The notes under the pieces: model-generated
The model's input: only the letters and a program-made list of their open reading frames with translations
What the model was told of the DNA's origin: nothing
Databases searched by the model: none
Assembly: GCA_045655645.1 (NCBI GenBank)
Contig: JAZOPS010000020.1
Location: 1-64,000 of the forward strand
DNA length: 64,000 bases
Source: Fimenecus sp045655645
GTDB taxonomy: Bacteria > Bacillota > Clostridia > Oscillospirales > Acutalibacteraceae
Direction: 5' to 3'
Translations under genes and position numbers: made by a program
In this document: positions 41,267 through 51,200 of the stretch, one piece after another
Layout of the letters: the number at the start of each line of letters is the position of its first letter
Numbering within the stretch: the stretch's first letter is position 1

Positions 41267-42745
41267 ATGAGTCTTAAAAATTATGAATTTTGGTTTGTAG
41301 TTGGCAGTCAGTTCCTTTATGGTCCTGAAGTTTTAGAAACAGTTGCATCTCGTGCACAGGAAATGGTTGATGAACTTAATGCATCAGGTTCACTTCCATG
41401 CAAAGTTGTTTATAAAGTAACTGCAAAAACAAACAAGGAAATCACAGATGTTGTAAGAGAAGCAAATTACGATAAAAAGTGTGCAGGTATCATTACTTGG
41501 TGTCATACATTTAGCCCATCAAAAATGTGGATTAACGGTTTTGTAGATTTACAGAAACCATACTGTCACCTTGCAACACAGTATAATACAGAAATTCCTA
41601 ACGACGAAATCGATATGGACTTTATGAACCTTAACCAAGCTGCTCATGGTGACCGTGAACACGGATTTATCGCAGCAAGACTTCGTATGCCACGCAAGGT
41701 TATCGCAGGCCATTGGACAAAGGATTCAGTGCGCACTCGTCTTGGCGATTGGATGCGTTCAGCAGTTGGTGTTGCAGTAAGTAAAGAACTTAAAGTAATG
41801 CGTTTTGGCGACAATATGCGTGAAGTTGCAGTTACTGAAGGCGATAAGGTGGAAGTTCAGGCAAAACTCGGTTGGCAGGTTAACACTTGGGCAGTTGGCG
41901 ATCTTGTAAAGATTATGAATGAAGTAACTGACGCTGAAATTGATGCTCTTATGGATGTTTACAAGGCAGAATATGACTTTGCAACTGATAATGTTGAAGC
42001 AATCCGTTATCAGGCTCGCGAAGAAATCGCAATGAAAAAAATGCTTGACAGCGAAGGTTGTATGGCATTCTCAAACACATTCCAAGACCTTTATGGTATG
42101 GAACAACTTCCAGGTCTTGCAAGTCAGCATTTGATGGCACAGGGCTATGGCTACGGTGGTGAAGGTGACTGGAAAGTTGCTGCTATGACTGCGATTATGA
42201 AAGCAATGTCAGAAGGTAAAAACGGTGGTACAGGCTTTATGGAAGACTATACATACCATCTTGTTGAAGGTGAAGAATATAGCCTTGGCGCTCACATGCT
42301 TGAAGTTTGTCCATCAATGGCAGCTGATAGACCAAGAATTGAAACTCATCACCTTGGAATCGGTATGAACGAAAAAGACCCTGCAAGACTTGTTTTTGAA
42401 GGTAAAGCAGGTAGTGCTATCGTTGTATCTCTTGTTGATATGGGTGGTCGTGTTCGTCTTATCTGTCAAGATATCGAATGTGTTAAACCGATTATGGAAA
42501 TGCCAAATCTCCCTGTTGCTCGCGTAATGTGGAGAGCGATGCCTTCCCTTGAAACAGGTATCGAATGCTGGATTACAGCAGGTGGTGCTCATCATACAGT
42601 ACTCAGCTATGATGTTACAGCAGAACAGATGAAAGATTGGGCAAATATGATGGACATCGAATTTGTTCATATCAATAAAGATACAACAGTTGCAGGTCTC
42701 GAAAAAGACTTATTCCTTGCTGACCTTGCATGGAAGTTGAAATAA
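41267..42745 (+). CDS. araA: L-arabinose isomerase
   Basis: 492 residues. EFWFVVGSQFLYGPE at the start, ITWCHTFSPSKMWI, NLNQAAHGDREHGF with a metal-site His and Glu, EDYTYHL and EVCPS in the C-terminal half. It converts L-arabinose to L-ribulose with Mn2+ or Co2+. AAGGAG upstream; 14 bp after the kinase. Confidence 0.95.
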   Translation: MSLKNYEFWFVVGSQFLYGPEVLETVASRAQEMVDELNASGSLPCKVVYKVTAKTNKEITDVVREANYDKKCAGIITWCHTFSPSKMWINGFVDLQKPYCHLATQYNTEIPNDEIDMDFMNLNQAAHGDREHGFIAARLRMPRKVIAGHWTKDSVRTRLGDWMRSAVGVAVSKELKVMRFGDNMREVAVTEGDKVEVQAKLGWQVNTWAVGDLVKIMNEVTDAEIDALMDVYKAEYDFATDNVEAIRYQAREEIAMKKMLDSEGCMAFSNTFQDLYGMEQLPGLASQHLMAQGYGYGGEGDWKVAAMTAIMKAMSEGKNGGTGFMEDYTYHLVEGEEYSLGAHMLEVCPSMAADRPRIETHHLGIGMNEKDPARLVFEGKAGSAIVVSLVDMGGRVRLICQDIECVKPIMEMPNLPVARVMWRAMPSLETGIECWITAGGAHHTVLSYDVTAEQMKDWANMMDIEFVHINKDTTVAGLEKDLFLADLAWKLK

Positions 42746-42755
42746 GGAGTAACCT

Positions 42756-43451
42756 ATGCTTGAACAATTAAAAAAAGAAGTATTTGAGGCAAATATGCTT
42801 TTGCCCAAATACGGTCTTATTACATTCACTTGGGGTAATGTTTCGGGTGTTGACCGTGAAAAAGGATTAATGGTAATCAAGCCATCAGGTGTTGAATACG
42901 ACACAATGAAAGCAGAAGATATGGTTGTTGTTGACCTTAAAACCGGTAAAAAGGTTGAGGGTGAATTAAATCCATCTTCTGATACTGATACTCATGTGGC
43001 ACTTTACAATGCGTTCCCTGATATTAAAGGTGTTGTTCACACTCATTCTCGTTGGGCAACAACATTTGCACAGGCTGGCATGGGAATCCCTGCACTTGGT
43101 ACTACTCACGGTGATTATTTCTACGGTGAAATTCCTTGTACACGCAAAATGACACCGGTCGAAATCGGTGGCAAATATGAACTTGAAACGGGTAATGTAA
43201 TTATTGAAACCTTTAATGATAAAGAGCCAAATGACATTCCCGCAGTGCTCGTTCATAGTCATGGTCCATTCACTTGGGGTACTGACCCGTACAATGCAGT
43301 TCACAATGCAGTTGTTTTGGAAGAACTTGCATTTATGGCATGGCACAATATTATGATGAATCCACAGATTAAACCAATGCAGCAAGAACTTTTAGACAAG
43401 CATTATCTCCGTAAACATGGTGCCAATGCTTATTATGGTCAAAAGAAATAA
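42756..43451 (+). CDS. araD: L-ribulose-5-phosphate 4-epimerase
   Basis: 231 residues of the class II aldolase/epimerase fold: LPKYGLITFTWGNVSGVDRE, KPSGVEYD, SSDTDTHVALYNAF and the zinc histidines in VVHTHSRWATTFA and a later LVHSHGPFTWG. It yields D-xylulose 5-phosphate for the pentose pathway. Ten bases after araA with AAGGAG. Ends YGQKK. Confidence 0.95.
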   Translation: MLEQLKKEVFEANMLLPKYGLITFTWGNVSGVDREKGLMVIKPSGVEYDTMKAEDMVVVDLKTGKKVEGELNPSSDTDTHVALYNAFPDIKGVVHTHSRWATTFAQAGMGIPALGTTHGDYFYGEIPCTRKMTPVEIGGKYELETGNVIIETFNDKEPNDIPAVLVHSHGPFTWGTDPYNAVHNAVVLEELAFMAWHNIMMNPQIKPMQQELLDKHYLRKHGANAYYGQKK

Positions 43452-43474
43452 TTTTTAGAAAAGAAGGATATAAA

Positions 43475-43966
43475 ATGAGTAAAGTAAAAAATGATGCAAA
43501 AATCAAAAACCCATTGATTGTGGCAGTTCGTGAACAACTTGAGCACCGTGCATACTGGCTTTATCTTCTTTGTGATGAAGCAGGCAAACGTGGTCTTGAT
43601 TGGTGGGATTTCGGTAGCGCAGCAATCAAGCGTTGTGGACTTACACATGGTGAAAACCTTGTGAAAAAAGGCAAAACAGATAGTCTTATTGGCCTTCGCA
43701 AAACTCTTTTCACAAAACCTGCACAGATGGTTTTTGAAATGAAAATTCTTGAAAGCACAGATGATAAACTTTCAATCGATTTCCACTATTGTCCACTTGT
43801 AAAAGCGTGGCAAAAAGCAGGTTGCACAGATGAAGAAATCGCAACTCTTTGTGATATCGCAATGTGTGGTGACCACGGAATCGGTGAACAATATGGTGCA
43901 GTTCTTGACTTACCAAAATGTATCGCAAAAGGTGACGATATTTGCTCACTTCGTTACCACAAATAA
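43475..43966 (+). CDS. L-2-amino-thiazoline-4-carboxylate hydrolase-family protein
   Basis: 163 residues, no membrane segment. Cys- and Trp-rich, with HRAYWLYLLCDEAGKRGLDWW, FHYCPLVKAWQKAGCTDEE and CDIAMCGDHGIGEQYG, which I recognise as the ATC hydrolase-like family (pfam14196) often found as a lone gene in sugar operons of gut Firmicutes. The named activity (cysteine formation from ATC) is known for few members and unlikely to be general. Located 23 bp after araD with AAGGAT and before the terminator, so it is the last gene of the operon. Confidence 0.75.
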   Translation: MSKVKNDAKIKNPLIVAVREQLEHRAYWLYLLCDEAGKRGLDWWDFGSAAIKRCGLTHGENLVKKGKTDSLIGLRKTLFTKPAQMVFEMKILESTDDKLSIDFHYCPLVKAWQKAGCTDEEIATLCDIAMCGDHGIGEQYGAVLDLPKCIAKGDDICSLRYHK

Positions 43967-43980
43967 TTACATAAAAAATT

Positions 43981-44013
43981 AATGGGTATTCCGTTTTGGA
44001 ATACCCATTTTTT
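43981..44013. terminator. Bidirectional terminator between the ara operon and the permease gene
   Basis: Perfect 12-bp stem AATGGGTATTCC / GGAATACCCATT with GTTTT loop followed by TTTT. Confidence 0.92.
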
Positions 44014-45120
44014 CTATTTTATTATCAGCCAAAGAACTAAATTCAAGATTAAAAATAGAATATTAACAATTGTAAAAACCAATATGTATTTTCCAGTTTT
44101 AACATTCTCTTTAGCAATGAATTTAAATGAAATCAAGCTTGCCATTGATGCTATTAATGTACCAAGTCCACCAAGATTAACGCCAATCAGCAAATCATGT
44201 GCATTTTCAGTAAACTTTGAAAGTAGAATAGCAGCAGGAACATTTGAGAAAACCTGACTAGAAGCAATTGAAACTAAAACTTCATTTCCACTTACAATAC
44301 TTTTTAAAAAGTCGCTTATTATTTTGATTTCCCCAAGATTTCCAATAAAAATAAACAAGAAAATAAAAGTGAAAAGTAAGCTATAATCAACTTTTAAAAG
44401 TACTTTATGGTCAAAAATTAATATTGAAATTAAAGTTAATAAAACAGTAATTTCAAAAGGAATTACTCGGAAAACCGTTAATAATGAAACAATAAAAATC
44501 AGCGAATAAACAATTATATGTAATTTAGAAAATTCAGTTTTGTTATCATTGAATTGAGTTTCCATTTTGCCTTTGCCGTTGAAAAGACAACATATAATAA
44601 TAAGTGAAAATGACAATAAAGCATAGGGGAGAATGGTACTGATAAAATTACCAAGACTCATATTAAAAGCCGAGAATAAATATAAATTTTGTGGATTGCC
44701 GATAGGAGTCAACATACTACCTAAATTTGCTGCAACAGTTTCAATAGTCACAATCCAGATAAGTTTATTCATTTTATCCGATAACTTTAATGCCGTGATA
44801 GTGAAAGGCACAAATGTAATAAGTGCCACATCATTTGTAATAAACATTGACGAGAAAAAGCAAAGCAACCCTAGAATAAGAGATAAACCATTAACACTTT
44901 TGATTTTTGAAAGCATCTTTTCTGCAATAAACTTGAAAATTCCAAGTTTATTAAAACCAGCCATAACACACATTAGACAAAACAATAATCCCAAAGTGCG
45001 AAAATCAATATAATTAAAATATTCTCTACTTGGTATAACAAAAAATGCTGAAACTATTGCTAAAATAAAAGATAACATTAGAACAATTTCATTTTTTATA
45101 AATATTTTAAACTTTGTCAT
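44014..45120 (-). CDS. ArsB/NhaD/CitM-superfamily permease
   Basis: 368 residues, about ten membrane helices. FFSSMFITNDVALITFVPF and LGSMLTPIGNPQNLYL are the two re-entrant-loop signatures (ITNDV and TPIGNPQN) of the IT/ArsB superfamily, and a GVNLGGLGTLIASMAS segment closes the second half. Members move arsenite, Na+, citrate or other anions; the substrate is unknown. Its leader carries an inverted repeat (ATATCAC / GTGATAT) between the -10 and the ATG. AT-rich like other membrane genes in the window. Shares its terminator with the ara operon. Confidence 0.85.
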   Translation of the reverse strand: MTKFKIFIKNEIVLMLSFILAIVSAFFVIPSREYFNYIDFRTLGLLFCLMCVMAGFNKLGIFKFIAEKMLSKIKSVNGLSLILGLLCFFSSMFITNDVALITFVPFTITALKLSDKMNKLIWIVTIETVAANLGSMLTPIGNPQNLYLFSAFNMSLGNFISTILPYALLSFSLIIICCLFNGKGKMETQFNDNKTEFSKLHIIVYSLIFIVSLLTVFRVIPFEITVLLTLISILIFDHKVLLKVDYSLLFTFIFLFIFIGNLGEIKIISDFLKSIVSGNEVLVSIASSQVFSNVPAAILLSKFTENAHDLLIGVNLGGLGTLIASMASLISFKFIAKENVKTGKYILVFTIVNILFLILNLVLWLIIK

Positions 45121-45122
45121 TT

Positions 45123-45169
45123 ATATCACCACTTCCGTGATATTATAACACTATTGTATCAAAAATCAA
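45123..45169 (-). promoter_or_regulatory. Promoter and operator-like inverted repeat of the permease gene
   Basis: Minus strand: TTGATT (45169-45164), 16-bp spacer, TATAAT (45147-45142). The inverted repeat ATATCAC-N7-GTGATAT (45123-45129 with 45137-45143) overlaps the -10 edge and the ribosome site, a good place for a repressor or an RNA hairpin. Confidence 0.7.
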
Positions 45170-45182
45170 GTAATGGCTATTG

Positions 45183-45211
45183 TTGACAAAGAAATGCTCA
45201 AATGGTAAAAT
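45183..45211 (+). promoter_or_regulatory. tRNA-Ser promoter
   Basis: TTGACA (45183-45188), 17-bp spacer, TAAAAT (45206-45211), 15 bp before the tRNA 5' end. Confidence 0.8.
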
Positions 45212-45225
45212 ATTAGGGTTAGTAT

Positions 45226-45317
45226 GGAGATGTACCCAAGTGGTTGAAGGGTCCGCACTCGAAATGCGGTAGGTCGTGAATAGCGGCGCAAGAGTTCAAA
45301 TCTCTTCATCTCCGCCA
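45226..45317 (+). tRNA. tRNA-Ser (anticodon CGA)
   Basis: 92 bases including an encoded CCA. Acceptor GGAGATG pairs with CATCTCC; discriminator G; D-arm with AAGTGGTTGAAGG; anticodon stem CCGCA/TGCGG around loop CTCGAAA with CGA at 45260-45262; a long class II variable arm; T-arm GAGTTCAAATCTC. CGA reads UCG serine codons. The M20 peptidase gene begins 26 bp downstream with no terminator between. Confidence 0.97.
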
Positions 45318-45343
45318 GATTTTTATATTATTAGAGGGTTGTT

Positions 45344-46666
45344 ATGAACGAGAATCGCAATCTTGCTTATGCAAAAGTTTTATCACAATTAATTCAAAAG
45401 GAAACAGTTTCAGCTTATGGTCAGACTGATTTGACAAAGTTCTATGAGTTCCATAAGTTGCTTGAAGGTTTCTTTCCAAAGTTTTTTGAAAAGGCTGAAA
45501 AAGAAGAATTTAAGGGTAGTTTACTGTTTAAATTAAAAGGTACAGATTCGTCAAAAAATCCTTTGCTTTTTATGAGTCATCACGATGTTGTTGAAGCACC
45601 GGGAGAATGGAAGTATCCAGCTTTTTCAGGTGAGATTGCCGAAGGAAAGATTTGGGGTAGAGGAACACTTGATACAAAAGGTAATCTCTTCGCAATTCTT
45701 CAGGCTGCAGAAGAACTTTTAAATGATGGTTTTGTTCCAACACGAGACATTTATTTCTTGACAACACGAAATGAAGAAACGAATGGCGATGGCGCTAACG
45801 AAATCAGTAACACGTTAAAAGAACGTGGAATTCATCTTGATATGGTGCTTGATGAAGGTGGAATGATTGTCATTGACCCAATCGCAGGCGTAAAAGGCAA
45901 ATTTGCAATGATTGGTTTGGGTGAAAAAGGTCAGGCAGATTTGAAATTCACAGCTCGTTCAAAAGGTGGCCACGCTTCAACTCCGGGTAAAAACACTCCA
46001 CTTGTTCGTCTTGGCAAATTTATGGCAGAAGTTGAAAAATCTGATATATTTATATCAGAAATGCCTGATGCAATCTATGAAATGTTTAGACGAATGGCGC
46101 CTCATATGACAGGATATATGAAAACTGTATTCAGTAATATTAATGTTCTTAAAAAGCCTGTGACAAAGCTTTTACCAGCTATTAACAGTACTGCAGGTGC
46201 AATGGTTAAAACAACACTTGCTTTCACAATGGCTCAAGGCTCAAATGGCAGAAACGTTCTTCCACAAGAAGCTTGGGTTGTTGGTAATATGCGTTTTTCT
46301 CATCATCAGGGTAGAGAAGCAAGTATCGAAGCTGTAAAACAACTTGCAGCTAAATTTGACATTGAAACTGAAGTGTTAGAGCCAGGATTCCCATCACCAA
46401 TAACTGATTTTAAGGGTGATGCGTTTAAATTAGTTGAAAAAGCAGTTGAAAATGTATTCCCTGATGTGGTACCTTCACCATACCTTATGACTGCTGCGAG
46501 TGATAGCAGATTTTTAAGCAGAGTTTGTGATAATTGTATCCGTTTTGCACCATTTACAATTACTAATGAGCAAATGGGCAGTGTTCATGGACTTAATGAA
46601 AATGTAGATGTAGAAACAATGGCACAAGCAGTTGATTTCTTTAAATATATCATGCAGGAGGTCTGA
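45344..46666 (+). CDS. M20-family metallopeptidase / carboxypeptidase
   Basis: 440 residues, no signal peptide. SHHDVVEAPG gives the first metal His-x-Asp, WGRGTLDTKGNLFAIL the bridging Asp, TTRNEETNGDGA the catalytic and ligand glutamates, and a lid domain follows with RSKGGHASTPGKNTPL. These are the M20 di-zinc motifs in order. Likely a dipeptidase or amidohydrolase in the cytosol. AGAGGG precedes the ATG. The transporter gene starts three bases after its stop, so the pair probably imports and cleaves a peptide or acylated amino acid (inference). Confidence 0.9.
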   Translation: MNENRNLAYAKVLSQLIQKETVSAYGQTDLTKFYEFHKLLEGFFPKFFEKAEKEEFKGSLLFKLKGTDSSKNPLLFMSHHDVVEAPGEWKYPAFSGEIAEGKIWGRGTLDTKGNLFAILQAAEELLNDGFVPTRDIYFLTTRNEETNGDGANEISNTLKERGIHLDMVLDEGGMIVIDPIAGVKGKFAMIGLGEKGQADLKFTARSKGGHASTPGKNTPLVRLGKFMAEVEKSDIFISEMPDAIYEMFRRMAPHMTGYMKTVFSNINVLKKPVTKLLPAINSTAGAMVKTTLAFTMAQGSNGRNVLPQEAWVVGNMRFSHHQGREASIEAVKQLAAKFDIETEVLEPGFPSPITDFKGDAFKLVEKAVENVFPDVVPSPYLMTAASDSRFLSRVCDNCIRFAPFTITNEQMGSVHGLNENVDVETMAQAVDFFKYIMQEV

Positions 46667-46669
46667 TTT

Positions 46670-48076
46670 GTGGAAAATGAAAAAAGCACAGGGTTAAATA
46701 TCGGTGTCAAATCATTCATTACTGCAATTGTTGTTGTCTTGGTGCTTATGGTATTGACTTATGGATTAACATTTGTTATTCCTGGTGGTGAATATGCAAG
46801 ATTGCCTGATGCAAATGGTAATATGATAATTGACTCATCATCTGAATTCACCTATGTTGAAGGTGGAATGCCATTCTGGAAATGGCTTTTGTCACCGGTA
46901 TTAGTGCTTGGTGCAGATGGTGGGGGAATGATGATTGCCATTATTGTTTTCCTTTTAGTAATCGGTGGTATTTTCAACAGTCTTGAAAAATGCGGACTGA
47001 TGAAATATATGTTGCAGAAAATTGTTAAGCGCTTTGCCAATGCAAGATACAAATTGATGGCAATTCTCAGTTTCTTTTTTATGGCGATGGGCGCTTTGAT
47101 AGGCTCTTTTGAAGAGTGTGTACCAATGGTACCGATTGTGGTTGCACTTGCAATCAATCTTGGTTGGGACGCAGTTACAGGTATGGGTATGAGCCTTTTG
47201 GCTGTTGGCTGTGGATTTGCTGCAGGTGTTTGCAATCCTTTTACTGTTGGCGTTGCACAAAGTCTTGCTAATTTACCAATGTTTTCAGGTGCGTGGCTTC
47301 GTCTTTTAAGCTTTGCTTTGATTTATGCACTCTTAATCACATTCTTAACTAATCACGCAAAGAAGATTGATAAATTTGATGGCTCTTCTGCATTAAATCA
47401 AGGCTTTATTGAAGATGCAAAAATGAATTCTGCTCTTAAATGGTTTGCAGGAATTGTAGGCGCAGGCATTCTTATTGTTTTAAGCTCAGGTTTTATTACA
47501 GCATTGCAAGATTATACAATGATAATCGTTGCTGTGATGTTTTTGGTTGCAGGAATAACAGCAACATTGCTTTCAGGTATGAAAGGCAAAGAATTAGGTA
47601 GCGGTTTCTTAAAAGGTATCGTTACAATTTTGCCAGCAGTGTTCCTTATAATGATGGCAGGGTCAATTAAATATACTCTTACAGAAGCGCATATTCTTGA
47701 CACCATCTTGCATTTAGCAGTATCAATGGTAAATGACTTGCCCAAATGGGTTGTAATCCTGTTTATTTATTTGCTCGTGTTGGTTATGAATTTCTTTATC
47801 AGTTCAGGTTCAGCAAAAGCTTTTTTATTGATGCCACTTATCGTACCACTTGCTCAGATGTTCGGTATCAGTCCACAACTCTGTGTTGTTGCTTTTGCAT
47901 TTGGCGATGGCTTTTCAAATGTGTTTTATCCAACTAATGCAGCGTTGCTAATTTCATTGGGACTCGCTGATATGAGTTACGGCAAATGGGTAAAATATTC
48001 TTGGAAATTCCAAATGCTCAATTTACTACTCACAAGTGGTTTATTATTATTTGGTTTAGCAGTTGGGTATTGTTAA
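46670..48076 (+). CDS. YfcC-family transporter (C4-dicarboxylate/amino acid carrier-like)
   Basis: 468 residues, about 12 membrane helices. VLTYGLTFVIPGGEYAR near the N-terminus, GSFEECVPMVPIVVALAINLGWD, GFAAGVCNPFTVGVAQ and MNFFISSGSAKAFLLMPLIVPLAQ are the repeats of the YfcC/DcuC-like group. Substrates proposed for the family are basic amino acids or dicarboxylates. GTG start after GGAGG. Coupled to the M20 peptidase, which suggests its cargo is that enzyme's substrate. Confidence 0.88.
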   Translation: MENEKSTGLNIGVKSFITAIVVVLVLMVLTYGLTFVIPGGEYARLPDANGNMIIDSSSEFTYVEGGMPFWKWLLSPVLVLGADGGGMMIAIIVFLLVIGGIFNSLEKCGLMKYMLQKIVKRFANARYKLMAILSFFFMAMGALIGSFEECVPMVPIVVALAINLGWDAVTGMGMSLLAVGCGFAAGVCNPFTVGVAQSLANLPMFSGAWLRLLSFALIYALLITFLTNHAKKIDKFDGSSALNQGFIEDAKMNSALKWFAGIVGAGILIVLSSGFITALQDYTMIIVAVMFLVAGITATLLSGMKGKELGSGFLKGIVTILPAVFLIMMAGSIKYTLTEAHILDTILHLAVSMVNDLPKWVVILFIYLLVLVMNFFISSGSAKAFLLMPLIVPLAQMFGISPQLCVVAFAFGDGFSNVFYPTNAALLISLGLADMSYGKWVKYSWKFQMLNLLLTSGLLLFGLAVGYC

Positions 48077-48096
48077 AAATTACATATTTTAGATAT

Positions 48097-48132
48097 AAAC
48101 AGCAGTATTTAATATACTGCTGTTTTCTTTTT
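48097..48132 (+). terminator. Intrinsic terminator after the YfcC-type transporter
   Basis: AAACAGCAGTAT / ATACTGCTGTTT with a five-base loop and a T-rich tail. Confidence 0.92.
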
Positions 48133-48184
48133 TGTTCCATAATCAACACATTATTGCTTGTGTGAGCATTTTAGACAAGAAATA

Positions 48185-48213
48185 TTGAAAATTTTGTTTG
48201 TTTTTGATATAAT
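48185..48213 (+). promoter_or_regulatory. Promoter of the subtilase-dockerin gene
   Basis: TTGAAA (48185-48190), 17-bp spacer, TATAAT (48208-48213), leaving a leader of about 58 bases with GGAGGTG at 48263-48269. Confidence 0.85.
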
Positions 48214-48276
48214 TATTAAATAATTCGTGAATGTTCCGAAACTTTTGTAAATATATCTGTGTGGAGGTGTGTAAAA

Positions 48277-51200
48277 ATGAAGAAAATCTTATCAATATTT
48301 ATGTCATTGATGTTTTTAATACTGTCTGTTGCGGACGGCTTTTCTGCACTGTCGTTAGCTTATGTTGATTCTTCAAATCTTAACACCTTTGCATCTGGTC
48401 TTGCAGAAATGATTAGAACTTATGATATAGAAAATGATACTGAAGAAGATGCAGAATCTAGCGATACAGATATTCCAGACATTGATTATCCAATTGTTTA
48501 TGAGGGCATAGAAAACGAGATAAATAATTTTTATAGTTCAGGTTTTTATGAAATAGCAAACGACGAAGAGCCAAATATAGAAACTAAAGACTTTTCTACT
48601 TGCAGACTTATAGTTAAATCAAAGAAAAAAATTGATTATCAAGGTGCAATTGATTGCATAAGCGGATATAAAGATTTATATATTCTTCAATTTGATACCG
48701 ATTTTAACACAGAAAAAGCTTATGATTATTATCAGTCTTTAGATTATATTGAATATGTCGAAGTTGATACAATATGCTCAGTTGAGTCAGAAGAAGAGGG
48801 TGGAATCCCTAATATTAATCCTGAAATTGTTGTTGGTGGCAATGTTACAGGAGAAGCATTGTCATGGATTTCAGAAGAAATCGGTTATGAAAGTATTAGA
48901 GATGAATTACAAGAAAGAATTTTGCAAGATGTAACAATCGCTGTCCTTGATAGTGGTGTTGATACAGACCATGAGTTTTTAGTTGACCGACTTCTTCCAA
49001 ATGATGTTAATTTAAGTTCGACAGGTGCAACAGATAGTTGTGAAGATGATTTTGGTCATGGAACTCATGTTGCAGGTATTATTGTTGATAATACTCCTGA
49101 TAGTGTTAAAATCAAGCCTTATAAAGTTCTAAATTATGACGGCAAAGGCTCAACAAGTCTTATAGCAATTGCAGTTGATATGGCTGTTGAAGATGGTGCA
49201 GATATCATTAATTTGAGCCTTACAGCTGAAGGTCATCAGCAAATGTTAGAGGATTCAATTAATGAAGCCGTAAAACAGAATGTTAACGTTATTGTTGCTG
49301 CAGGCAATAATTCGGCTAATTTATCAAAAAAGACTTATTCTCCAGCTTGTGTTGAATCTGCTGTTACAGTTAGCGCTGTTGATAAAAATCATAAACTATC
49401 AAAATATTCTAACTACAACGGTACAATTGATATTGCAGCTCCTGGCGATAATATTAAGAGCTGTTATCTTAATAATACATATTCCTTGATGAGTGGTACT
49501 TCAATGGCAGCCCCTCAGGTTTCTGCTGGTTATGCCGTTGTTCGTTCGGCTTTTCCAGATAAAACTGCTGAAGAAGTAGAAGAGATGATTGAAAGATATG
49601 CAATCAAAATGGAAGAAAATTCTGGTGAGAACAAATATGGTGCAGGTATTCTCTATTTAAAATATATTCTTCAGACTATTCCAAGAACTGCAAGTGTGCA
49701 ATTTAGTGTAGTAAAGACCGAATTTAATAAAGCATTTAAACTGACTTTAACTTGTCCTGAAGAAGATTCAATTATTTTCTACGTAATAAATGGTGAAGAT
49801 GATGTTGAAATAGATTTTGTTACTGGTACAAAATATACTGAACCAATAACTATCGGTGATTCTACCAAAATTACTGCAGTTGCAATTTCAAAAGGTAAGG
49901 CGTTCAGTTTGCCAGTGACTTATGAATATACTCGAGTATTTGAAACTGAAGATGAAAAATATGATATTAGTTCATCAGGTTTAATTACTAATTATGCAGG
50001 AAACGATATGGATATTGTTGTTCCTGATAAGATTCGAGGTATAACTGTTAAGGGTATAGATGCAGATGCCTTTAAAAATGACCATGTAATTCGTTCAGTT
50101 CATTTGCCTGATACAGCAACCAAAATCGGCAAAAATGCATTTTACGGCTGTTCAAACCTTGAAACTGTAACAGGTAATGGTTTAACTACTATTAGCGATA
50201 ATGCTTTTCAAATCAGTACAATTCAAAGTGTACCATTTAACCAGATTACAAGCATTGGTAAATATGCTTTTTCAGGTTGTAACAACTTGCAGAATGTTGA
50301 TTTGTCCAATGTTACAACAATTTCAGCTAGTGCCTTTGAAAATGCACAGGGTTTAGGTGAAATAGAGTTAACTAATGCCAAAACAGTCAATAGCTTTGCG
50401 TTCAGAAATAGTGATGTAACAAAAGTTAATGCTCCTGTTTTAACATCCTTGAATGAAGGTGTTTTTTCTGAGTGTCGTTCTCTTGAATTTTTAAAAGCTG
50501 AAGAAGTCTTTAATGTTGCAAAGAGTGCGTTTAAATATTGTTCAGCTTTGGTCACAGTTCGTCTTCCAAAGGCAACAAATATAGCTAACGAAGTTTTTTA
50601 TTACAGTTCAATTAGGTTTATAGATTTACCAGAAGCAACAAGACTTGGAAATAATGCTTTTTGTGGCTGTGAGGACCTTAGAGTGGCTTCACTTCCAAAA
50701 GTTGAAAAGCTTGGCACTAATTCATTCATCAATTGTAAAAAGTTAAGTGTTCTTAACTTGACTTCACTTACTTCTATTGAATATAGTGTTTTTTCAAATT
50801 GTGAAAGTTTAAAATCACTTTGGTTGCCAAATGTTAAAACTATTGGCTCAAATGCATTTCAAAATACATATGTTGAATATTTGCAGTTCGATAATGTTGA
50901 AAAAATTGGTAACTTGCCATCAACTCTTAAAGGTTTAGTTCTTCCAAGCACAGTTACATCAATTACTGCAGCAACTCCACCAACAAACTTTATAGTTTAT
51001 GGTTTTAATGAAAGTTACGCTCAACAATATGCAGAACAAGCAAATAAAGAATTCAAACCTGTTCCATGCGTAATTTTTGGGATGCCACAGCAGGTGAGCG
51101 TGGAAGATAGGTTTATTCATGCTTACGCACTTGGATATAATTGTACATATCAGTGGTATGAAAATGATATTGTAGCAAACGAAGGTGGTACACCAATTGA

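Noticed and set aside
45226..45317. tRNA-Ser as a phage or island attachment site
   Set aside because: No integrase, direct repeat of the tRNA end, or foreign block follows it.
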